From Bradyrhizobium sp. dw_411 (GTDB lineage Bacteria; Pseudomonadota; Alphaproteobacteria; Rhizobiales; Xanthobacteraceae): DNA of 64,000 bases. The translations under genes were made by a program, and so were the position numbers. Positions 51,665 to 58,449 of this stretch are shown in pieces. The notes beneath the pieces were generated by a model that saw only the letters and a program-made list of their open reading frames with translations, searched no databases and was not told the origin of the DNA. The stretch covers positions 248,001-312,000 of the forward strand of contig NZ_JAAVUY010000004.1 of assembly GCF_018449695.1 (NCBI RefSeq), given 5' to 3'. The first letter of the stretch is position 1, and every line of letters starts with the position of its first letter.

Positions 51665-54634
51665 TCACGCCGCCCGGATCTGACAAAGCGTAGCTTTTGG
51701 CTCTTGCATGCCGGTCGCGGGATCATAACCGTATGTCGTGATCGTGTTCACGCTCTCACCGAGCACGAAAGGATCGGCGCCTTTCGGATATTTGGCGCGC
51801 AGATCGGCGCCTTCGTACCAGCCGGCGAAGTGATAAGGCATCCATGCAACGCCCCTGCCGACCCTCTCGGTTACCAAGGCCTTCATGCGGGCCCTTGAAC
51901 TGTTTTCCGCCCCGGTCACCCAGACCCACCCGCCGTCCTTGATGCCGCGTTCGCCTGCATCCGCTGGATTGATCTCGATGAACATGTGCTGCTTCAACTC
52001 AGCGAGCCACTTGTTGGAGCGTGTTTCTTCGCCGCCACCTTCATATTCGACGAGCCTGCCCGAGCTCAGGATCAACGGGAATTGCTTCACGATCCCCCTG
52101 TCGACAGCGGTTTTCTGAACGCTGAACCCGATATTGGGCACGCGGAACTGCCTTGCATCCGGCAAGGTCGGATAATCGGCGACGAGATCCGGCCGGGGGG
52201 TATAGATAGGCTCGCGATGAACTGGAACCGGATCGGGCAGGTTCCAGGCAATCATACGCGCCTTGGCGTTGCCGTAGGGCGAACAGCCATGCTCGATCGA
52301 CACCCGCTGGATGCCGCCGGAAAGATCGAGCGACCAGGATACCGCGTCGGGATTGGCGGGATTCACGCGCTGAATGATTTCCATTTCCTGCGCCGTCAGA
52401 TCCTTGTCCCAGCCGAGCTTCTTGAGCACAGCCAAGGTGAACTCCGGATATCCATCCTTTATTTCGGAGCCGACCGAATAAGACCCCTCGGCCAGGAGGT
52501 TGTCGTGCTCCTCCTTTTCGACCTCTTGTCCGTTCTCCATCACCTTGCGTTTGACCACACGCTCGACGCCAAACCGGGCGCGGAAGGTGCCGCCGCCCTC
52601 TTTGATCGACAGATTGGTGTTGTAAAGAAGAGGCGTACCGGGGTGCTTGAACTCCGGCGTTCCCCAACACGGCCAAGGCAAACCGTAATAGTCGCCGCCC
52701 ACTTCCGGGTCGTCCTTCGGAGCCCGCATGGTGACCAGATCGAACTTGGCCTGGTTCTTCATGTGAGCCTTGAGCCGTTCGGGCGATTGCCCGCAATAGC
52801 CTGTCGACCAGCCGCCGCGATTGATCTCGCGCAGGATATCTTCCGCCAACGGCGTATTATTTTCGACCTTGATGTTCTTGAACATCTTGTCCGCGAAGCC
52901 GAACTTGCGGGCAAACCGATACATCGTCTCGTAGTCGTTTTTCGATTCGAACACCGGCTCGACGATCTTCTCACCCCATTGCAGCGAGCGGTTCGAGGCG
53001 GTGCGCGAACCATCCATCTCGAAGCTCGTGCAGGCGGGCAAAAGATACGTACCGTCCTTGCGCTCGGACAGCACGGACCATGCCGTCGGATAGGGATCGC
53101 AGACTACCAGCAGTTCGAGTTTCTCGATGCCGCGGACCGCTTCCGGCATCCTCGTGATGGTATTGACGCCATGCCCCATGATGAACATCGCCTGCACCGG
53201 CTCGGGCTGGCTGATCTGTTCTTTCGGCAGCAAGGTCGCGTCGAACCAGCGCGTGCTGGGAATACCCGGCGTTTCCATCAGCTTCTTGCTGGGGAAGCGT
53301 GAACTCATCCATTCGTAGTCAACTTCCCACACCCGGCACCAATGCCGCCAGGCTTCCTCGGCCAAACCGTAATAGAGCGGCAGCGACGTCACATCGAGGC
53401 CAAGGTCGGTAGCGCCCTGCACGTTGGTATGGCCACGGAAAATGTTGGCGCCGCCTCCGGCATGTCCCACATTGCCAGTGGCGAGCAGCAAAATGCAGCT
53501 GGCACGGACGTTTGCCGTGCCGGTCGTGAATTGAGTCTGCCCCATCGCCCAGATCAGCGTAGCCGGTTTTTCCTTCGCGAAGATTTCGGCGATGTGCCTG
53601 ACCTGCGCCTCGGGCAGACCCGTAACGCGTTCGACTTCCTTTGGCGTCCACTTCGCCACTTGCTTGCGGACTTCATCGACGCCGTAGACGCGCTGGTTCA
53701 GAAATTCCTTATCCTCCCAGCCGTTTTCAAAGATATGCCAGAGCATCCCGTAGATCGTGGCGATATGGGTGCCAGGCCGCACACGGACATATTCGGTTGC
53801 GTGTGCTGCGGTCCGCGTCATCCTGGGATCGACGACGATCATGTTGGCGCGATTGAGCTCTTTGCCCTCAAGAATATGCTGAAGCGAGACCGGATGCGCC
53901 TCCGCCGGATTACCACCCATCACGAGAATGGTCTTGGAATTACGGATATCGTTGTAGCTGTTCGTCATCGCGCCATAGCCCCAGGTATTGGCTACGCCGG
54001 TGACCGTGGTGGAATGGCAGATACGCGCCTGATGATCGGAATTATTGGTGCCCCAGAAGGCGGCGAGCTTGCGATTGAGATAGGCGGCTTCGTTGGTAAA
54101 CTTGGCTGAACCCAGCCAGTAAACCGAATCCGGTCCTGACTTCTGACGAATGTCGAGCAGTTTGTCGCCGATCTCGTCCACTGCCTGGTCCCAGGAAATG
54201 CGGACCCACTGCCCGTTCACGAGCTTCACGGGATAACGCAAGCGGCGCTGGCTCAGCACGTCGTCGCGAACCGCTGCGCCCTTGCAGCAATGCGATCCTC
54301 GATTGATCGGACTTTCGTAGTCCGGTTCCTGGCCAATCCAGACGCCGTTTGCGACTTCGGCGATCACCGAGCAACCGACAGAACAGTGCGTACAGATATT
54401 CTTGCGCGTGGTAACGGCTGCGCCGACAGGCGGCGGTGCGCCGGCTTCCGCTTTGCGCACCCCGCCGAGCGGTAGATTGCCCAGCGCCGCCAACGCCCCG
54501 GCGGCGACTCCGGAGCGCTTCAGAAAGGCACGGCGATCCCAACCATCGCGGCCACGGTCATCGCCGGATTCAATCGTCTTCTTGCCAGCGAATTTTGCGC
54601 GGCTTCGACGACGTTCCGATGTCTTGATCAGCAC
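51665..54634 (-). CDS. Formate dehydrogenase alpha subunit, Tat-exported, Cys form
   Basis: 989 residues. A Tat signal with DRRAFLKRSG (Arg34-Arg35) then GVAAGALAALGNLPLGG leads the chain to the periplasm. The [4Fe-4S] site is C81-x2-C84-x3-C88 plus the SHCCKG cysteines near 116. The bis-MGD domain follows, with ARICHSTTV giving Cys206 as the metal ligand where E. coli FdnG has selenocysteine. It oxidises formate and sends electrons through beta and gamma to quinone. It is second in the operon after the small Tat protein; a TorD-like chaperone gene 10 kb away is the likely helper. Confidence 0.95.
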   Translation of the reverse strand: MLIKTSERRRSRAKFAGKKTIESGDDRGRDGWDRRAFLKRSGVAAGALAALGNLPLGGVRKAEAGAPPPVGAAVTTRKNICTHCSVGCSVIAEVANGVWIGQEPDYESPINRGSHCCKGAAVRDDVLSQRRLRYPVKLVNGQWVRISWDQAVDEIGDKLLDIRQKSGPDSVYWLGSAKFTNEAAYLNRKLAAFWGTNNSDHQARICHSTTVTGVANTWGYGAMTNSYNDIRNSKTILVMGGNPAEAHPVSLQHILEGKELNRANMIVVDPRMTRTAAHATEYVRVRPGTHIATIYGMLWHIFENGWEDKEFLNQRVYGVDEVRKQVAKWTPKEVERVTGLPEAQVRHIAEIFAKEKPATLIWAMGQTQFTTGTANVRASCILLLATGNVGHAGGGANIFRGHTNVQGATDLGLDVTSLPLYYGLAEEAWRHWCRVWEVDYEWMSSRFPSKKLMETPGIPSTRWFDATLLPKEQISQPEPVQAMFIMGHGVNTITRMPEAVRGIEKLELLVVCDPYPTAWSVLSERKDGTYLLPACTSFEMDGSRTASNRSLQWGEKIVEPVFESKNDYETMYRFARKFGFADKMFKNIKVENNTPLAEDILREINRGGWSTGYCGQSPERLKAHMKNQAKFDLVTMRAPKDDPEVGGDYYGLPWPCWGTPEFKHPGTPLLYNTNLSIKEGGGTFRARFGVERVVKRKVMENGQEVEKEEHDNLLAEGSYSVGSEIKDGYPEFTLAVLKKLGWDKDLTAQEMEIIQRVNPANPDAVSWSLDLSGGIQRVSIEHGCSPYGNAKARMIAWNLPDPVPVHREPIYTPRPDLVADYPTLPDARQFRVPNIGFSVQKTAVDRGIVKQFPLILSSGRLVEYEGGGEETRSNKWLAELKQHMFIEINPADAGERGIKDGGWVWVTGAENSSRARMKALVTERVGRGVAWMPYHFAGWYEGADLRAKYPKGADPFVLGESVNTITTYGYDPATGMQEPKATLCQIRAA

Positions 54635-54645
54635 AGACGTCTCCC

Positions 54646-54855
54646 TCAGCGGGCCGGATAAGAGTTGACGCGGTAAAAATTTCGAACCTCGGCGGAATTC
54701 GCCTGATATCGCGCCTTGCGCTTATCCTTGAGATCGACTGGTTTGGCGGCCGCCGGCTCGGCCGTGACGGCCTCCGCGACCGCGGCGCCAGCGCCTGCCA
54801 GTGCAAGACCAAGCAGATCGCGGCGGCGAACAATCGCCTTGGGGCGGTCCTTCAT
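54646..54855 (-). CDS. Formate dehydrogenase region Tat-target small protein
   Basis: 69 residues from ATG 54855: MKDRPKAIVRRRDLLGLALAGAG carries a twin-arginine signal (RRRDLLGLAL), followed by a short charged tail ending EVRNFYRVNSYPAR. The tail is the conserved part of the small family known from formate dehydrogenase loci as 'formate dehydrogenase region TAT target'. It is first in the operon, 11 bp before the alpha subunit. The upstream frame to 54912 is not conserved. Its role is not known; it may help export or assembly. Confidence 0.85.
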   Translation of the reverse strand: MKDRPKAIVRRRDLLGLALAGAGAAVAEAVTAEPAAAKPVDLKDKRKARYQANSAEVRNFYRVNSYPAR

Positions 54856-55095
54856 AAAGGTCGCTCTCCTCGGTACAAGCCGCCACTCCCATCGGAAAGG
54901 CAGATCGGCCACGATTATCGTTGCAGTCCGGGCATATCACGCAGGCGACACATCATCAACCGCGCTAACGTTCACCTTCCTTACACATTGGTGTTAGTTG
55001 CTTTTTGGTCAAAACCCATCCAGCGGTCCCGGCATTTGGCTCAGGATCGGTTGGCCGGATCGAGAGGCCCGCACGTTAAAGGCGAGCCGCCTGCC

Positions 55096-57375
55096 TCATA
55101 AAGTCATCTGCAGGCTGAGCATGTAGGTTCGTGGCATGCCGAGATACGCGGTGTTCGCACCGGGGCTTCCCACGATGTTGCCGTCTGCAATCGACGAATA
55201 ATAAAACACGTTGCCGACGTTAAGCACCTGAAAACGTCCCGTTACCGTGTGCCCGTAGAAAGTCCTTGTGGCGCGAACCCCGAGATCGAACGTTGCATAG
55301 GACGGCGCATACGAATTGTTCAAATTGGTTGCCGCGCGTTCGCCCTCCGCATGAACGCCACCTGTCAGTGCGAAGCCCTGCAGGAACAGTGGGTGGTAGT
55401 CGAGAGCAAGATCGGCTTTGAACAGCGGGACACCTACGACCAGTTTATTATTGGTCGAAGCGACTCCGGTATCCTGCAGCCTTGCATCGATGTAGCTGAT
55501 GCCGCCGAACGCCGACAAATCCGGCGTAATTTCCCCCTGTAGAAAAAGCTCGGCGCCGTTATTGCGTTGCGTGCCGACTACCTCGAAAATGTTCGTGATA
55601 GCGTCGGTTGAAGCAAGCGGGCGCGTCATGTGGAACAAAGCGAAGGTCGCGAGCAGCGTGGGCGTGGCGGCGTATTTGACGCCGACCTCGTATTCCTGGT
55701 CTTTATACGGCGCGAGAAACTGATTGACATTGGCGGTCCCGGCCGGCGCCTGCTCGCCCTGTTCGATGCTGTTAGCCCATGTCGCATAAGTCGTAATTTT
55801 CGAGAAAGGCTTGTAAATCAGGCTGACGGTCGGGCTAACGACGCCATCGGCAGAATTGTCGCTGGTGAGAACGCCAGTGCTTGAAAAGCTCTGTGAATGC
55901 AGGAAAGACGTGCTGACAACGCTTTGCACGGCCCACTGGTCGTTGAAATGGAACGTGTCCCCCGTGATGATCGTTTGGTTGGAAAGCGTCGCGGATTTAA
56001 ACTGGCCACCGTTGTTCGGAATTGGCTGCGTCGGCAGTACAGCCGGATCGGCCAGATTTGAGGCGCCAAGCGTTGTGGCAATGGAATTTACATAGGAATA
56101 CTGACCGTTGAAGAAACCATTTGTGCCGATCGTCACTTCATTTCTGAAGCCGAAGACATCAAACTTTCCGTTCAACGATGCCGTGTTGCTGGCGATGGTG
56201 AAGTGTGGCACGGCAGTGAAGTTCTTGGTGACCGTGTAATTGCCGTTGTTGTCGGTCAGCGTGTTTGTGATGCCGAACAGGTTACGCACGGCATCCTGAT
56301 AGAGGCCGCCAATCTCGAAATTCCAGTCGTTGTTGAATTCGTGCTTGAGCTTGACGAGACCCGTGTTGGTAACGAGATCCGTGCCCGCGCCGGGTTGCCC
56401 GTAACCGACCCTGGTCGGATCGACGGCGGCCGGCAGCACGGGAAATTTTGGCGAGCCGAAATAGACGATGCTGCCCGGCAGGCCGGTGGTGTTGGTTTCG
56501 TAATGGCTCAGGTTCGTTTCGATGACCGTGCGATCACCCACGTAGAAATCAAGGGCGCCGCTCGCCAGCGTGCGATTGGATGAGCTTTGCGGCACATAGC
56601 TCTCGCCCTCGCCATGAACGACATTGAACCGATAGCCAACCTTTCCGTCAGGGGTACGTCCGCCGGCATCGAGACTTTCGGTGAATACCGAAGTTGAATC
56701 GAAGCCTTGCGTGTAACTCGTATAAGGCGTGTCCGTCGGCCGCTTCAGGACATAGTTGAAAACGCCGGCCGGAGTGGCAGGACCGTAGAGCGATCCGGCA
56801 AGTCCGTTCAGCACCTGGATGCTGGCAAGATTTTCGGCCGGAATGGCGGTGGTCCCGATAATATTAAGACCGTCAAGCCGTGTCGCTTGTACGATGCTGC
56901 CTTGGAAACCGCGTGACTGCGGACGGGAGACTTCAAAGCCCTGCTGGTTCCTGATCTCGACCGAAGGAAGGTACCGAAGCGCATCGGTGACCGTCTTTAT
57001 TTGCAGATTTTGCATCAGGTCTTGAGGGATAGCCGTTACCGAGAACGGCGTGTCGAGCAGTTTCCGATTTCCGAGGGGCCCCAGGCTGACGGCGTCGGTA
57101 TTATATTGGGGGTTGGTCGCGACGTTATGGACACTGCCCGCCCCACCCTGTCCGGGCACACCGGCGGCCGGCGGCGGCGGAACCGATCGACGCGCCGTTC
57201 GCTTCTTTTTCTTTGACGCATTGTTTTGCTGAGGAGCCGATTGCGCTTGCTGACCCGTCCGTGGTTTCGGGCTCTCAACTGTGACCGACGGAATTTCTTG
57301 CTGAGCGTAGGCAACGTCAACCGTCTCAGAAGCCACACTCGCCAGCAAAATGCCGGCTGCCGCTGCGTACTTCAT
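55096..57375 (-). CDS. TonB-dependent outer-membrane receptor (siderophore-type)
   Basis: 759 residues from ATG 57375 (MKYAAAAGILLASVASETVDVAYAQQ, signal peptide). A Pro/Lys-rich spacer precedes the plug domain (LDTPFSVTAIPQDLMQNLQIKTVTDALRYLPSVEIR, then a VLNGLAGSLYGPATPAGVFNYVLKRP segment), and then comes a 22-strand barrel ending in a C-terminal aromatic/Leu strand (MLSLQMTL). The class imports metal chelates with TonB energy. It is divergent from a ModA-like molybdate-binding protein gene and near two molybdenum enzymes, so a molybdate or Mo-chelate ligand is plausible (inference). Confidence 0.92.
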   Translation of the reverse strand: MKYAAAAGILLASVASETVDVAYAQQEIPSVTVESPKPRTGQQAQSAPQQNNASKKKKRTARRSVPPPPAAGVPGQGGAGSVHNVATNPQYNTDAVSLGPLGNRKLLDTPFSVTAIPQDLMQNLQIKTVTDALRYLPSVEIRNQQGFEVSRPQSRGFQGSIVQATRLDGLNIIGTTAIPAENLASIQVLNGLAGSLYGPATPAGVFNYVLKRPTDTPYTSYTQGFDSTSVFTESLDAGGRTPDGKVGYRFNVVHGEGESYVPQSSSNRTLASGALDFYVGDRTVIETNLSHYETNTTGLPGSIVYFGSPKFPVLPAAVDPTRVGYGQPGAGTDLVTNTGLVKLKHEFNNDWNFEIGGLYQDAVRNLFGITNTLTDNNGNYTVTKNFTAVPHFTIASNTASLNGKFDVFGFRNEVTIGTNGFFNGQYSYVNSIATTLGASNLADPAVLPTQPIPNNGGQFKSATLSNQTIITGDTFHFNDQWAVQSVVSTSFLHSQSFSSTGVLTSDNSADGVVSPTVSLIYKPFSKITTYATWANSIEQGEQAPAGTANVNQFLAPYKDQEYEVGVKYAATPTLLATFALFHMTRPLASTDAITNIFEVVGTQRNNGAELFLQGEITPDLSAFGGISYIDARLQDTGVASTNNKLVVGVPLFKADLALDYHPLFLQGFALTGGVHAEGERAATNLNNSYAPSYATFDLGVRATRTFYGHTVTGRFQVLNVGNVFYYSSIADGNIVGSPGANTAYLGMPRTYMLSLQMTL

Positions 57376-57398
57376 CTCTTTAGCCCCCGCACAATTTT

Positions 57399-57417
57399 CT
57401 CTATAGGATCGATAGAG
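57399..57417. promoter_or_regulatory. Inverted repeat in the receptor leader
   Basis: CTCTAT and ATAGAG, separated by seven bases, lie 24 bp upstream of the TonB-receptor start, in its 5' leader. It may be an operator or a leader stem; no further evidence. Confidence 0.35.
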
Positions 57418-57438
57418 CATGAACAGGAAGAGACATAC

Positions 57439-57462
57439 CGTTATATAGATGTTGCCATATCG
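57439..57462. promoter_or_regulatory. Putative ModE-type molybdate box
   Basis: CGTTATATA, six bases, GCCATATCG. The left half matches the CGNTATATA half-site of ModE operators at all nine positions; the right half matches the reversed half-site TATATANCG at six of nine, with the expected six-base spacer. It lies 64 bp from the receptor start and 123 bp from the ModA-like start, so it could control both genes in response to molybdate. Confidence 0.55.
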
Positions 57463-57584
57463 ATTTATTCAGAAGCTGCCTTTTACGCAACAGAAGCCAC
57501 CGGGGAAAATCTACCCCAAGTTTAAAACTGTCGAGAAATCACACGGTGCGATTGCAATATTGCATCGAAAATCTGGAGGCCCTG

Positions 57585-58400
57585 ATGCCGCGCACCGTCT
57601 ACGGCTTAATTATCGCCCTTCTGGCCGTCTCGACGCCGGCAAGCGCGGACACATTGAAGGTAATGGGTGCGGGCAGCTTGCGGGCGGCGATGACGGATCT
57701 CCTGCATCGGTTCCCGGTGGGAGCGGACACCGTCGAGACGCCCGAGTTTGGCGCCTCGGGTTTAATGCGCCAGAAAATCGAAAATGGCGCAGCCGTCGAT
57801 GTCTTTGCTTCGGCAGACATGGAGCAACCGCATCAGCTTGCGGCGGGTCATCCCGAGCGCCTCGTCATCCTGTTTGCGCGCAACAGCCTGTGCGCGCTCG
57901 CGCGCCCGAACCTGGGCCTCAATGAGGCCAATTTTCTCGATCGGCTGCTCGACCCGGCGGTGCGGATAGCCACATCAACGCCAGGTTCGGATCCCTTGGG
58001 AACATATAGCTGGCAGGTGTTCGCGCGGGCGGATGCGCTCAAACCGGGTGCGCGCGCGACGCTGGAAGCAAAGGCAAAGAAACTGGTTGGCGGCGGCGAG
58101 AAAACGCCTCCTCTGGTGCCGGGCAAGGGCGCCGTCGAAGGCATTTTTCTCTCCGACCAGGCGGACGTCATGTTGATTTATTGTAGCGCAGTTCAGGCGA
58201 TACAACGTGAGATGCCCTCTCTGACGTCCATCAAATTGCCTGCAACGCTTACCGTTGAGCCGGCGGATGGATTGATCATCCTCGATAGCAAGCCGGTCGC
58301 GTTACGCTTCGTTGCTTTCGTGATGTCGGAGGAAGGTCAGGCCACTCTACGAAGCCACGGCTTCGAGCCGGTAGCGTCGGTCACGCCAGATCACCCCTGA
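57585..58400 (+). CDS. ModA-like molybdate/tungstate-type substrate-binding protein
   Basis: 271 residues from ATG 57585; GGAGG five bases upstream supports this start over an upstream GTG at 57546. A Sec signal (MPRTVYGLIIALLAVSTPASA) is followed by the ModA-type start DTLKVMGAGSLRAAMTDLLHRFP, GASGLMRQKIENGAAVDVFASADMEQ and ATSTPGSDPLGTYSWQVFARA. The oxyanion-binding serines of ModA are at GAGSL and GASG. It lacks partner permease and ATPase genes here. Could work with the divergent TonB receptor. Confidence 0.87.
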   Translation: MPRTVYGLIIALLAVSTPASADTLKVMGAGSLRAAMTDLLHRFPVGADTVETPEFGASGLMRQKIENGAAVDVFASADMEQPHQLAAGHPERLVILFARNSLCALARPNLGLNEANFLDRLLDPAVRIATSTPGSDPLGTYSWQVFARADALKPGARATLEAKAKKLVGGGEKTPPLVPGKGAVEGIFLSDQADVMLIYCSAVQAIQREMPSLTSIKLPATLTVEPADGLIILDSKPVALRFVAFVMSEEGQATLRSHGFEPVASVTPDHP

Positions 58401-58449
58401 GACGCAAACCCGCGCAAGGTCCATCGTCTGCCGGCCCGTCTCGCTGCGG

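Noticed and set aside
51665..54634. Selenocysteine formate dehydrogenase
   Set aside because: The metal-ligand position is encoded as Cys (ARICHSTTV) and no in-frame TGA occurs there.
54981..54996. Operator TTACAC-ATTG-GTGTTA upstream of the respiratory formate dehydrogenase
   Set aside because: Arms match at only five of six positions and such short dyads are expected by chance; no family consensus fits.
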